NCBI RefSeq assembly: GCF_002795805.1
Contig: NZ_CP018799.1
Span: forward strand, 1,791,001-1,855,000
DNA from: Mariprofundus aestuarium
GTDB lineage: Bacteria; Pseudomonadota; Zetaproteobacteria; Mariprofundales; Mariprofundaceae
Reading direction: 5' to 3'
DNA length: 64,000 nucleotides
Of this stretch, positions 1 to 8,308 are shown in pieces (positions within the stretch are counted from its first letter, which is position 1; every line of letters starts with the position of its first letter). The notes under the pieces are model-generated. The model was not told the origin of the DNA, searched no databases, and was given only the letters and a program-made list of their open reading frames with translations. Made by a program: the position numbers and the translations under genes.

Positions 1-355
1 AACGAGCGCCGCCACCTGCAGCACCACCAGCACCGCCACCAAGCATCTTCATTTCGTTGGCACGGATTTCAGTGGTGTACTGATCCTGCCCCTCTTTATT
101 GGTCCATTTGCGGGTTTCAATCTTGCCTTCGATATAGACGCGGGAGCCCTTGGTAAGGTACTGGTTGGCAATCTCACCCAAACGGCCCCATAGCGTGACG
201 CGGTGCCATTCGGTCTTCTCCTGCTGATTGCCATCGCGGCCTTTGAACTTCTCAGTCGTAGCAAGGCGCAGGTTGCAGACACAAGTGCCGTCCTGTGTGT
301 AGCGCGTCTCCGGATCAGCGCCCAGATTTCCAATCAACATCACTTTATTCAGCAT
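1..355 (-). CDS. ssb: Single-stranded DNA-binding protein (partial at window edge)
   Basis: SSB coats single-stranded DNA during replication, repair and recombination. Read from the ATG at 355 the protein begins MLNKVMLIGNLGADPETRYT, followed by TTEKF, EWHRVTLWGRLGEIA, GSRVYIEGKIETRKW and EIRANEMKMLGG, which is the classical bacterial OB-fold order. About 118 residues are visible. The window edge cuts the gene in the start of its Gly/Ala-rich linker, so the acidic C-terminal tail is not seen. A purine-rich ribosome-binding site (GGAGAGAGGG) precedes the start. Confidence 0.95.
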   Translation of the reverse strand, partial: MLNKVMLIGNLGADPETRYTQDGTCVCNLRLATTEKFKGRDGNQQEKTEWHRVTLWGRLGEIANQYLTKGSRVYIEGKIETRKWTNKEGQDQYTTEIRANEMKMLGGGAGGAAGGGAR

Positions 356-470
356 ATTAAACCCTCTCTCCAATAACAGGGGTGTGACACTATGATCGCC
401 CCTCTGAAATGCAATCCTGAAATTTGCTAATCAACCCGTCTCACATGCGCAATCAAACCCGATCCTGCTT

Positions 471-1187
471 CTAGTGACTGGCCAGCCACGATTCGAGTTG
501 CTCAAGGCTTCTTGGAGCTCCATTCAGGCGGCGACCGTCTACAGCAATGATGGCCGGGGTGCCCGAAATATTCAGCTTCTGCCCCAAGGCAGCAATCTCA
601 GCAACCGGTGTCTTGCATGTTGCTGCCTCAGGAACAAATCCTTCAAGCATAACCTTTTGCAGCATCTGATGTCGGTTCTTGCTGCACCAGATCGCCTCAG
701 ATTTCGCCTTGGCTTTGGGATGCAATCCCTCAAGCGGGTAGAGGAAGGTGTACACCTTCACACCCTTCAACCCCTTAAGTGTTGTTTCCAGCTTCTGGCA
801 GAAGGGGCAGTCCGGATCGGTAAATACAGCAATCTTCTGTTTGGCCTTTTTATCACCGGAAACAATCGCCTTATCCAGCGGCAGTGAATCCCAGTTAACA
901 CGATTAATATATTCCAGACGTGATCGCGTCAGATTTTTCTTCTCCTGAATATCCAGCAGGTTACCACCGGTGACCAGGTAACGTCCCGTTGCATCCGAAT
1001 AGAGGATGCTGTTTCCTATCTGAATCTCATAAACACCCGCTATAGGTGTTGTATTGATATTTACAACTGTGTCGTTGGAAAGAGCCTGGCGGATTGTGCT
1101 TGCAGTTTTCTCATCAACGCCCGAACCATCAGCCATAGCCAGGCCGGAATAGATCATCGTGATCACCAGCATGATTATTTTATTCAT
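471..1187 (-). CDS. dsbC: DsbC-type periplasmic thiol:disulfide interchange protein
   Basis: Periplasmic disulfide isomerase of 238 residues, the usual DsbC length. Residues 1-19 form a signal peptide ending in AMA. Residues 25-90 fit the DsbC dimerisation domain. The thioredoxin-fold domain carries the redox motif CPFC at 127-130 in DPDCPFCQKLE, and the cis-proline loop is GTPA near residue 214. A second Cys pair (IWCSK and ATCKT) fits the structural disulfide of DsbC. It stands alone between ssb and a thioredoxin-like gene on the same strand. DsbG is the alternative; the CPFC context and length favour DsbC. Confidence 0.88.
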   Translation of the reverse strand: MNKIIMLVITMIYSGLAMADGSGVDEKTASTIRQALSNDTVVNINTTPIAGVYEIQIGNSILYSDATGRYLVTGGNLLDIQEKKNLTRSRLEYINRVNWDSLPLDKAIVSGDKKAKQKIAVFTDPDCPFCQKLETTLKGLKGVKVYTFLYPLEGLHPKAKAKSEAIWCSKNRHQMLQKVMLEGFVPEAATCKTPVAEIAALGQKLNISGTPAIIAVDGRRLNGAPRSLEQLESWLASH

Positions 1188-1242
1188 TATTCACCCCTAT
1201 ATGTGGATATCGTTCAGTGTCGTCATTGGACAATGCAAGCAA

Positions 1243-1797
1243 TCAAGCTTCTTTCCATTTGATTGAGCAGCCGATGGTTGGATGCTGTGGCTGCGGACCA
1301 TTTTCACCAGCCACAAGCAGCTCCGCTGCAGGGATAAGCTCCTCGCGCGTCACCTGACTCTCATCCTTCCAGTAGTCATCGATACGGCCGTGGTAATGGA
1401 GCCTGCCATCAGCCCTGAACAGGTAGAGATCAGGCGTACACTGTGCATCGAATGCTTTCGCAACAGCCTGTGTCTCATCGGCCAAGTAGGGAAAGTTTAT
1501 CCCCCACTCGCCAATCTTCTCCTGCATAGCCGCCACCCCATCGGCGGGATAATCGGGGTGGATATTCGGATTCACCGCAACGGTATTGATACCCATCTTC
1601 TTTAGCGTCGCCGCATGGCGAATCAGGCGTGGCCATACTGCAATTGCATAAGGGCAGTGGTTGCAGGTGAATGCCACCAGCAGCCCCTTCTCACCCATCT
1701 GAGAGAGAAGACTGACATCACTGCCATCCACATCATTCAGATTCATATCCGGCATCTCCCAGCCGGCATCCACATGTATCGAAGCAACCAGAGCCAT
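1243..1797 (-). CDS. Thioredoxin-like (AhpC/TSA-fold) family protein
   Basis: A 184-residue soluble thioredoxin-fold protein. The start at 1797 is chosen because AGGGGTATAAGT lies just upstream, whereas the longer open frame has no ribosome-binding site and an unrelated leader. The peroxiredoxin-like core shows FTCNHCPYA near residue 45, where a Cys-x-x-Cys pair (CNHC) sits at the redox position, then VNPNIHPDYPAD and a downstream CTPDLYLF loop holding the cis-proline. This arrangement is typical of the thioredoxin family proteins annotated as AhpC/TSA-like. No signal peptide is visible, so it is probably cytoplasmic. The substrate is unknown; a general thiol reductase or peroxidase role is inferred from the fold only. 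Confidence 0.8.
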   Translation of the reverse strand: MALVASIHVDAGWEMPDMNLNDVDGSDVSLLSQMGEKGLLVAFTCNHCPYAIAVWPRLIRHAATLKKMGINTVAVNPNIHPDYPADGVAAMQEKIGEWGINFPYLADETQAVAKAFDAQCTPDLYLFRADGRLHYHGRIDDYWKDESQVTREELIPAAELLVAGENGPQPQHPTIGCSIKWKEA

Positions 1798-1807
1798 ACT
1801 TATACCC

Positions 1808-2200
1808 CTATATATTAAATAGATTCTGCCATGGCAAAACCTGCATCGTGCGTGCAACGGTAGCGACATAGGCGAAGACGCAGAGCGCAGCAATAAAACA
1901 GGTTCGTTTCAGCCATTTTCTGCGTCCATATTTCAATGCCACGGCACCGAGCACGATATAGGCCAGCAGTCCGCCAATCTTGGCCGCCAGCCAGTGTGAA
2001 TCAAGTGGGGAAATCTCCAGAACAAATGCCATTAAGATACCACTGGTGAGAAACACCGTATCGACAGAATCAGGCAGTGTCCGCCGCAGGAAGCTGTTCT
2101 TCAGAGGCCGGCCGATCCACATCATGGCTCCGCGCCAGATAAAGAGTGACACTGATATCAGTGCACAGCCAGCATGAACTGGAAACAGAATGGAGATCAT
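1808..2200 (-). CDS. SirB2-family integral membrane protein
   Basis: A 130-residue protein with four hydrophobic stretches (residues about 3-22, 50-65, 72-90 and 97-115), matching the small SirB2 family of inner-membrane proteins. Recognisable features are FPVHAGCALIS at the N terminus, the conserved RTLPDSVDTVFLTSGI segment, and a basic KYGRRKWLKR loop. The molecular function of SirB2 is not established. Its start overlaps the stop of the class II aldolase gene by 4 bases (ATGA), so the two are probably translationally coupled. The functional link between them is not obvious. Confidence 0.8.
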   Translation of the reverse strand: MISILFPVHAGCALISVSLFIWRGAMMWIGRPLKNSFLRRTLPDSVDTVFLTSGILMAFVLEISPLDSHWLAAKIGGLLAYIVLGAVALKYGRRKWLKRTCFIAALCVFAYVATVARTMQVLPWQNLFNI

Positions 2201-2754
2201 AACGTACCTGCTTGCTTAGCGATAAATGCGGTTTTTGCTGAGAGCTCGAGTGAGCAGGTCCATTTGTAGGCCAAGTTCAGTGTCTCACCCCATGCATAGA
2301 CGCCATGTCCACGTACAATGCAGACCGGATGTTCAGCCAGAGTAGCCGCTACCCTCGCTGCCGCCTCTTCAAAGTAAACATCATAAGGCACCGTAATGAC
2401 CGGCACCCTGGGGAAGTAGAGCTGGCCTTCAAAATCGGGTGGCACAAAATCTTCACCATTGAGTGTCAGCGCCACGGCATGCGGGCAATGTGAGTGGATG
2501 ATTGCACGGGCCTTCGGGTTCTGGCGATAAACATCCCGGTGCAGGTTGGCATCACCGGATGCACCCACTAGCGGCGCTTCATCAAGCATGCAGCCGACAA
2601 AATCCATCGCCTCCAACGTATCGGCACAGGCACCTGTAGGTGTCACCCAGAACATATCACCATCACGGCCGGAGATGTTTCCGGAGTGCGAATCGTTATA
2701 TCCATACTGCCGCAACCAGTGATAATATTTAACCAGTTCCTCACGACGATCCAT
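2197..2754 (-). CDS. Class II aldolase/adducin family protein
   Basis: A 185-residue class II (zinc) aldolase/adducin-fold protein. The start at 2754 has a good AGGAGAGG site; the longer open frame upstream lacks one. Metal-binding and phosphate-loop features are visible: SHSGNISGRDGDMFWVTPTG near the N terminus, the zinc His pair in IIHSHCPHA, and RGHGVYAWG with the third His. These are shared by fuculose-1-phosphate and ribulose-phosphate aldolases/epimerases and by methylthioribulose-1-phosphate dehydratase (MtnB). The sequence alone does not tell me the substrate. It is coupled by a 4-base overlap to the SirB2-like gene. Confidence 0.82.
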   Translation of the reverse strand: MDRREELVKYYHWLRQYGYNDSHSGNISGRDGDMFWVTPTGACADTLEAMDFVGCMLDEAPLVGASGDANLHRDVYRQNPKARAIIHSHCPHAVALTLNGEDFVPPDFEGQLYFPRVPVITVPYDVYFEEAAARVAATLAEHPVCIVRGHGVYAWGETLNLAYKWTCSLELSAKTAFIAKQAGTL

Positions 2755-2877
2755 GCATCCTCTCCTGCTCCGGGTAAAAATTCCGCTTTTATGTAACTTG
2801 CAGATTCCAAGATCTGTACTATATTCCATCCACATCGGCAATCCAGCCGGTTTTATTTAATCTGGGAGGAAATAATT

Positions 2878-3759
2878 ATGAAACACATTGCACTCGCAAT
2901 GGCTGCCGGCTTCATGCTGGCCTCTCCGGCTTTCGCCGGTGATCATGGCCATGACAGTCATGGTAAATCAGAGGCTCACGCTCCGGTTGGCGACGATGTA
3001 ATCGCCGGTCAGCGCAAAGCACTCGCAAAAAGCACCGATGGAGCAGGTTTCGGCCCGCAGTCGCCACGTGATATTGATGCCAAAGCCGGCAACAATGCCC
3101 GTCTCTTCAGTTCGGCGCCTGCATACACAGAAATGAACCTTTGCAACATCCATTTCCACAAAAACGCTGAGCACAAAGGTGGCGAATTCACCACTTATGC
3201 CGGCAATGGCGATGGTCATGGCTACCTGAGTGGCTACAAGTATAACGGCTCACTGACTGCAGCTGAACTGGCTCCAGTAAAACATGAGATCTGCCCAAGT
3301 GCACATGGTGCCCTCTCTCCAGGCGATACCATCGAAGTTCACTATGTTCACTCAACTGCTGACATCACCCCTGGCGCAACCCTGGGTTCTTGCCTGAGCG
3401 AATCTATTGGTAACCCACAGCTGCGCGTAGAGACTCAGGTATATGTACTGGTTAACGACAAGCATGCGCTCGACTTCGGTAAACTGACCGCCATTTCAAC
3501 AAAAGGTAAAGGCGCTCAGGCAACTGGCATCCCTTCCAACACCGGTGCACCTATTCAGTACACAGGCTCTACCACTGGCCCTGGCTACAACGAGAAAGGT
3601 TCTCCTTACCAGGTTTCCTGGAGCGTTCGCCCTCAGGTTGCCAAGGTTAACATCGACACTGTTGGCAAATGGTGCAAAGGCAACACCTTCAAGGAAGACC
3701 ATGCACACGGCGTACGTAACCTTGTACAGAACCCTGACCTGCTCTCTGCAATCAAGTAA
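2878..3759 (+). CDS. Secreted delta-class carbonic anhydrase
   Basis: A 293-residue exported protein. A signal peptide (residues 1-20, ending PAFA-GD) leads to a His-rich segment GDHGHDSHGKSEAHA, then a core with NLCNIHFHKNAEHKGGEF around residues 87-104. Closely spaced His residues in an H-x-H...E-H arrangement are the zinc-site signature of bacterial delta-class (diatom-type) carbonic anhydrases. Several Cys residues (NLCN, HEICPS, GSCLS, KWCKG) suggest periplasmic disulfides, consistent with the nearby dsbC. The predicted role is interconversion of CO2 and bicarbonate outside the inner membrane, useful for carbon supply in an autotroph. The ribosome-binding site is GGGAGGAAA, and the gene is monocistronic with its own terminator. 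Confidence 0.82.
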   Translation: MKHIALAMAAGFMLASPAFAGDHGHDSHGKSEAHAPVGDDVIAGQRKALAKSTDGAGFGPQSPRDIDAKAGNNARLFSSAPAYTEMNLCNIHFHKNAEHKGGEFTTYAGNGDGHGYLSGYKYNGSLTAAELAPVKHEICPSAHGALSPGDTIEVHYVHSTADITPGATLGSCLSESIGNPQLRVETQVYVLVNDKHALDFGKLTAISTKGKGAQATGIPSNTGAPIQYTGSTTGPGYNEKGSPYQVSWSVRPQVAKVNIDTVGKWCKGNTFKEDHAHGVRNLVQNPDLLSAIK

Positions 3760-3791
3760 TACCTGATTCTCTGGCAACAGGTTTTAAGCAT

Positions 3792-3824
3792 AAAAGCCGT
3801 CTCCTTCGGGAGGCGGCTTTTTCT
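3792..3824 (+). terminator. Rho-independent terminator after carbonic anhydrase
   Basis: A perfect hairpin AAAAGCCGTCTCC / GGAGGCGGCTTTT (one G-T pair) with a TTCG tetraloop is followed by a T-rich tract. It lies 32 bases downstream of the delta carbonic anhydrase stop. Confidence 0.92.
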
Positions 3825-3890
3825 TTCCCTGTCGGAATCTCGCCCGACCAGCCCCCTTCATTCAGGGGCAGCTTTGCATCAAAATATTAC

Positions 3891-3919
3891 TTGACTATTT
3901 TGCTCGGTTATTGTATTTT
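3891..3919 (+). promoter_or_regulatory. Sigma-70-like promoter of the 46-aa membrane peptide gene
   Basis: TTGACT (3891-3896) and TATTTT (3914-3919) are separated by exactly 17 bases, about 40 bases upstream of a strong ribosome-binding site. Identified by consensus matching only. Confidence 0.5.
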
Positions 3920-3960
3920 GATTCATCCAATTGGCAAAAAGTCAGAAGGAGGTAGAAAGA

Positions 3961-4100
3961 TGAGCAAAGACAAAGTATTCACAGAGATCAAAAATTTAGA
4001 AAAAGAGTTCGAACACTTGATACGTGATGATGACAAAGTAACGACCAATATAATCATCATAGCGTTTGCCGGGGTAATGCTCTTCGTTGCTTCTCTTTAG
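3961..4100 (+). CDS. 46-aa tail-anchored small membrane protein, unknown function
   Basis: I do not recognise this gene. ATG 3961 follows a near-perfect ribosome-binding site (AAGGAGGT, 7 bases upstream), which is the main argument that it is real; a longer reading upstream would bypass that site. The product has a charged, probably helical N-terminal half (residues 1-28, MSKDKVFTEIKNLEKEFEHL...) and one hydrophobic segment at the very C terminus (IIIIAFAGVMLFVASL), so it looks like a tail-anchored inner-membrane peptide with its charged part in the cytoplasm. A plausible promoter lies just upstream. It is monocistronic, and the next gene starts almost 300 bases later. Confidence 0.6.
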
Positions 4101-4392
4101 AGCCCCAAGCCAGACGCAATATTTCCGGATAGAAGCGTTGGTTATTCATTCCACGGAACCATCCCAATTCAGAGGCCATCTATCTTCCAATTAAACATCA
4201 GGTCAAAATCTTGAATAACTGCTTGCTCATCCCTTCGGCTAGTACAGGTGTGGTTGCCAATCCGAAACAGATTAGACCGACAATCGGAATATGAATTCAG
4301 GCAAACAGCTTGCCCTAGTTGCAGGAAAGGGTCAGGCGTTGTCATACCTCAGATATTCAGCAATGGGCCACATCCTGTGCTAAACTAATGAT

Positions 4393-5805
4393 ATGGTGAA
4401 ATCACTCTCCATAGTAACCAAGATCAATCTTGTCATCCTGCTGGTACTGGCAGTTACGATGTCGTTTATCTTCTACCTAGCTATTGAGGCAGAGCAAGCT
4501 CATGACGAGGAGATGTTCATGATGCAGGCTACAGGACTTTTCCAGCAGATTGAGATCGCCCGCCACTGGAACTCCCGACAGGGCGGCGTTTATGTTTATA
4601 AGAAACCCGGCATGAAACCCAACCCTCACCTCTACAAAACCCGCCCCGCTGCCGGCAAGGCACGAGTCATCGAACCGGAGATTACCGACAGCAAGGGGCG
4701 CAAACTGATCCTGAAGAACCCCGCCTGGATGTCCCGTGAAATTTCCGAGCTCTCCAAAAGCGAACAGAAGGTGATCTACCACCTGACCAGCCTTAACCCG
4801 ATCAATCCGGATAATGCACCGGATGATTTCGAGAGAATGGCGCTGAAATCATTCGAAACTGGTAACAAAGAGGCACACAAATTATACCAGAATGGCGATG
4901 CACCCTTCTTCCGTTACATGGCACCTTTGAAGATCGAAGAGAGCTGCCTGTCCTGTCACGGCTTCCAAGGGTATAAGGTCGGCGATGTTCGTGGCGGCAT
5001 CAGTGTCGAGATCCCAATAGCACAGCATATCGGCCATGCCGATGAGCGGATGCTTCGGATTGCTGCTTATGCCTTAGTAACCTACCTTATTCTTGCCCTG
5101 ACACTAACTCTCACAGTGCGCAGGTTTGTATCGAAACCAATGAAAAAAATGATCGAATTTACCAATGGCCTAGAGATCGAAAATGAAGCGCTGCTCCCCT
5201 CCGAAGGCCAGAGTGATGAGGTCGGCATCCTTGCGCGATCCCTGTCAGAAACAAGAAAGAGAATTCAGCACCAGCAGATGACACTGCGGGAAAAGGCAGA
5301 AGAGCTCGATCTTTCGCGCCGCACCGACCCTTTGACCGGAGCCAATAACCGCCAGCACTTTATTCTGGAGATGCCAAAAATCGTCGCACGTGCCAATCGC
5401 GACAACTCACCGACCAGCATCCTGATGGTCGATATCGACCACTTTAAAGAGGTCAATGACACCTATGGCCACGCCATTGGCGATCGGGTACTGCAGCAGA
5501 TGGTTGAGCATATGATTCAGGAGACCCGTAGTTACGATATGCTCGTACGATATGGTGGCGAAGAGTTTCTGGTGGTCATGCCTAATACGGAGAACCAGCA
5601 TGCGGTTGTGATTGCCGAGCGTATCCGCAAGAGCATGGAGGCTTGCCACTGTGTTACAGCAGGAGATAAAACGGTCCTCTACACAGTCAGTATCGGCGTT
5701 TATACCACGCTGCAGGAGGAGATCGACCAGATGCTGATCAAGGTGGATGATGCAATGTACCGCGCCAAAGAGGGTGGCCGCAACAGGGTTCAGAACAGCG
5801 AGTGA
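4393..5805 (+). CDS. Membrane diguanylate cyclase with Tll0287-like haem-binding sensor domain
   Basis: A 470-residue protein with a transmembrane helix (about 8-28), a periplasmic Tll0287-like (DUF3365) sensor domain, a second helix (about 220-240), a HAMP-like linker and a C-terminal GGDEF domain. The sensor holds ESCLSCHG with a covalent haem-c motif CxxCH at residues 185-189. The cyclase has RYGGEEF near residue 388 and an intact RxxD inhibitory site (RSYD) five residues before it, so it should make c-di-GMP under product feedback. Haem ligation suggests redox or gas sensing; this is inferred from the family. It is convergent with phoR, their 3' ends overlapping by 16 bases. Confidence 0.88.
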   Translation: MVKSLSIVTKINLVILLVLAVTMSFIFYLAIEAEQAHDEEMFMMQATGLFQQIEIARHWNSRQGGVYVYKKPGMKPNPHLYKTRPAAGKARVIEPEITDSKGRKLILKNPAWMSREISELSKSEQKVIYHLTSLNPINPDNAPDDFERMALKSFETGNKEAHKLYQNGDAPFFRYMAPLKIEESCLSCHGFQGYKVGDVRGGISVEIPIAQHIGHADERMLRIAAYALVTYLILALTLTLTVRRFVSKPMKKMIEFTNGLEIENEALLPSEGQSDEVGILARSLSETRKRIQHQQMTLREKAEELDLSRRTDPLTGANNRQHFILEMPKIVARANRDNSPTSILMVDIDHFKEVNDTYGHAIGDRVLQQMVEHMIQETRSYDMLVRYGGEEFLVVMPNTENQHAVVIAERIRKSMEACHCVTAGDKTVLYTVSIGVYTTLQEEIDQMLIKVDDAMYRAKEGGRNRVQNSE

Positions 5806-6976
5806 CTATTCAACTCATCTATCTCAGCTGGCAGTGTAATCCTGACTGAAAGGCCATGTGGAGTAACATTGCTAAGCTCAAGTGTGCCGTCATGCATCTC
5901 CAGCATCTCCTTAACGATCGCCAACCCCAAACCATGGCCTCCGTCTTTCCTTCTCCTGCGTGCCTGGTCAACGCGGTAGAAGCGTTCGGTTACCTTGTGA
6001 ATATCCGCTTCGGGGATGCCTGCCCCCTGATCCTCAACAACAACTGCAGCCGCATCACCGACCATAGACAGAGCAACTCTGATCGTACCCTCTTCAGGTG
6101 AATATCGCAGTGCATTCTCCAGCACATTGGTGAACACCCGCTCAAAATCGTGCTCGGCAATAAGTACAGGTTTCATCTCATCACTCTGGATCAGTTCAAT
6201 CGAAAGAGACTTGGCGAGAAGCCGGGGGCCAGGGCATCCTTCACCTTATGGAAAACAGACAGTGGATCGGAAGTACCGATCTCGTGCCGATTTGTAAATT
6301 CGATCTGATCCAGTGTCAGTAGTGAATCAAGCAGCTGGTTCACATATTTTGCCTCATCGGCAATGATTCTGGATGCCTCCAGCCGGAAGTCGGGGTCGTG
6401 GCCAAAACTCTCAAGACTGCGGGCATAACCGAGCAGTGAGGTCAGCGGCGTTTTCAGGTCATGTTTCAGGTTGGAAAGAAACTGCCGCTGCTGCCTCTCC
6501 TGTCTGTTTCTTTCTGTCACATCCATGCAGAGCAGTAGCGCCTGATCCCTGCCCAGAAAAGCAAGTCTTGGAGCAAGTACGTGTTGCCCCACCTCAATAT
6601 CGGGGAGTTGAATATCACTCTGCTGAAGCTTCAACGCGGTTGAGAATGCTCGATACCAGTCAGGGTCACGGATAAACACCAGCATCGACTGTGGAAGCTC
6701 GGGGCCCACATCCATTCTGAAGAGTTCGCTAGCCCTGCGGTTTGCTGATATCACGCGGCCAAGCTTATCGACACGCATCACAGCCTCACTGACCGATGAG
6801 AGCAATACATCCAGTCGTCGCCCGCGATCTGCAAGAGACTCTTGCAGTCCACCGGATGCTTCGCTCAACCTGGAGAGTTCAGCCCGGCATTCAGTAAGCT
6901 CCTGCCGCATGCGCTGAGCAGATACAATCCAGACCGAGATGATCCCGATAATCAGTAAGATAAATCCGGCAATCAT
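5790..6976 (-). pseudogene. phoR: PhoR-type phosphate sensor histidine kinase, interrupted by a frameshift
   Basis: Sensor kinase partner of PhoB. The N-terminal part (6976 to 6191) has a transmembrane helix at residues 1-18, a PAS-like domain, and the phospho-acceptor box FLSNLKHDLKTPLTSLLGYA. The frame then stops. The catalytic half continues in another frame (IAEHDFERVFTNVLENALRY, VEDQGAGIP, GHGLGLAIVKEM) to 5790. Restoring one C in the C run at 6224-6228 joins both halves as DALAP-RLLAKSLSIELIQ-SDEMKPV, so a single-base deletion is the simplest explanation. Either a sequencing error or a real null that would uncouple PhoB. Its start overlaps phoB by 4 bases (ATGA). Confidence 0.85.
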
Positions 6977-7728
6977 TCAGCGGGAGGAATAAAGCGATAG
7001 CCCATGCTGCGCACAGTCTCGACACATTTCTTGCGGCCAATCTGCTTCATTGCCTTACGCAATCGCTTGACCGTAACATCAACCGTGCGTGCCTCAACAA
7101 AGACGTCCCTTCCCCAGACATGGTCGAGCAGATACTCCCTGCTGCGGGTTTTGCCCGGCTTTTCCATCAGGATTTTGAGCAGCTTGTACTCCATCGGACG
7201 CAACTCAACACGCAAATCACCCTCAAACACAACAGGAGTATCCGGGTCGAGCTGAATTGGATTTTTAACCGCTGTTCCTTTCTCTACGAAACGGTTTCGC
7301 CTGAGCAGTGCCTTGGCCCGGGCCACAAGTTCGGCAGGTTCAAATGGCTTGGCGAGATAGTCGTCCGCCCCCTCGTTCAGTCCATGCACCCGTTCGGATG
7401 GCTGACTGAGTGCAGTGACCATCAGCACAGGCACATTGGCATGTGTCGATGACTTGCGAATTTTGCGCAACACCTTCATGCCGCTTGCGCCGGGCATCAT
7501 GCGATCAAGAATCACCAGAAGCCATTTGCCATCGCGAATGCACTCCAGCGCGCTATCGCCATCTCCACAGCAATAGGTGGAGAAACCGGCAGCCTGCAGA
7601 TGCAGGTTCATCAGCCGTGCGATCGACTCCTCATCCTCAACAATCAGGATGTCAGCGCCGTCTTTGAATTTATTTTTATCAGTCATCAACTCGTGATACT
7701 GAAAGGAGTGCTCACCAACCTCAAGCAT
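6973..7728 (-). CDS. phoB: Phosphate regulon response regulator PhoB (OmpR family)
   Basis: A two-domain regulator: a receiver (ILIVEDEES, phospho-acceptor Asp in VILDRMMPGASG, switch Lys in LAKPFEPAEL) followed by an OmpR/PhoB winged helix (SREYLLDHVWG, RTVDVTVKRLRKAM, VRSMGYRF). It is predicted to activate genes carrying Pho boxes; several lie in this window. The start at 7728 overlaps the upstream cNMP-domain gene's stop as TGATG, suggesting translational coupling. An internal ATG at 7686 (MTDKNKFKDG) is a possible alternative, closer to the usual PhoB length. Gene order is cNMP-domain protein, phoB, phoR. Confidence in the start is lower than in the identity. Confidence 0.9.
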   Translation of the reverse strand: MLEVGEHSFQYHELMTDKNKFKDGADILIVEDEESIARLMNLHLQAAGFSTYCCGDGDSALECIRDGKWLLVILDRMMPGASGMKVLRKIRKSSTHANVPVLMVTALSQPSERVHGLNEGADDYLAKPFEPAELVARAKALLRRNRFVEKGTAVKNPIQLDPDTPVVFEGDLRVELRPMEYKLLKILMEKPGKTRSREYLLDHVWGRDVFVEARTVDVTVKRLRKAMKQIGRKKCVETVRSMGYRFIPPAE

Positions 7729-8240
7729 CAGTAATGCTCCGCAGTTACAAATTCATGCATCTCTGCATATTCATGCTCGAACCTGAGTGCTTTGCTTGAG
7801 AGCAGGTGAAACATAAATCGCAACATCCGGTTCCCCAGTTGAGGCTCCTCCAGCGTAATAAGATTGAAGTAGGCCCGGTTTATCGTCAGCAGTTCCAGAT
7901 CACTGGCTGCTTTCACGGTTGCAGAATGCATCCGCTGATCATCAAGGAAGGTGAAGAGACCAAAAAGATCACCCTCCCCCAACTGCGAATAGATATTGTT
8001 TCCTGGTGTGGAAACTGCAGCTCTGCCGGCAGTAATCAGGTATATAGTCTGATTTGACGGACTGTTTGCCTCATAAATTGTCGTTCCGGCTGCAATGTTG
8101 AGCTGTTCCATACATGCGAAAATCCGCACCGTTTCATCATCATCCAGTGCATTGCAGGCATGCAGATCGCGAAACCGGCGATACTGCGAATTTGATATAA
8201 CAGATGCCTCAAAGGCGTAATTCAGTTGTTGTGTGCCCAT
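7728..8240 (-). CDS. Cyclic-nucleotide-binding-domain protein in the phoBR operon
   Basis: A 170-residue protein with a Crp-like cyclic nucleotide-binding fold (residues about 35-135: AGTTIYEANSPSNQTIYLI, LGEGDLFGLFTFLDDQRMHSATV) but no recognisable helix-turn-helix, so it is not a complete Crp/Fnr regulator. The usual phosphate-binding cassette (G-E-x-x-x-x-R-x-A) is degenerate, with FGLFTFLDDQRMHSAT in its place, so nucleotide binding is uncertain. It is the first gene of the phoB-phoR unit, overlapping phoB as TGATG, and lies downstream of a Pho-box pair oriented toward it. A role in tuning phosphate signalling is inferred from position only. Confidence 0.75.
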   Translation of the reverse strand: MGTQQLNYAFEASVISNSQYRRFRDLHACNALDDDETVRIFACMEQLNIAAGTTIYEANSPSNQTIYLITAGRAAVSTPGNNIYSQLGEGDLFGLFTFLDDQRMHSATVKAASDLELLTINRAYFNLITLEEPQLGNRMLRFMFHLLSSKALRFEHEYAEMHEFVTAEHY

Positions 8241-8290
8241 TCACACTCCTCTCTTTCTCATCGTTTAGTGCGGGCAATATGAAGTGGGAT

Positions 8291-8308
8291 TGTGACACCA
8301 TCGTGACA
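8291..8308 (-). promoter_or_regulatory. Pho box between phoBR operon and porin 1
   Basis: Two repeats 11 bases apart: TGTGACA (8291-8297) and CGTGACA (8302-8308). On the minus strand this reads TGTCACG-4-TGTCACA, the PhoB-site format, facing the cNMP protein-phoB-phoR operon. It suggests PhoB autoregulation and could also serve the divergent porin. Confidence 0.7.

Noticed and set aside
2197-2754. Naming the class II aldolase as mtnB (methionine salvage).
   Set aside because: The zinc-site motifs are shared by the whole superfamily and no other methionine-salvage gene is adjacent.
5790-6176. A stand-alone 128-residue ATPase-domain kinase.
   Set aside because: It joins in sequence to the upstream PhoR half once a single base is restored, so it is the broken C-terminal part of phoR.
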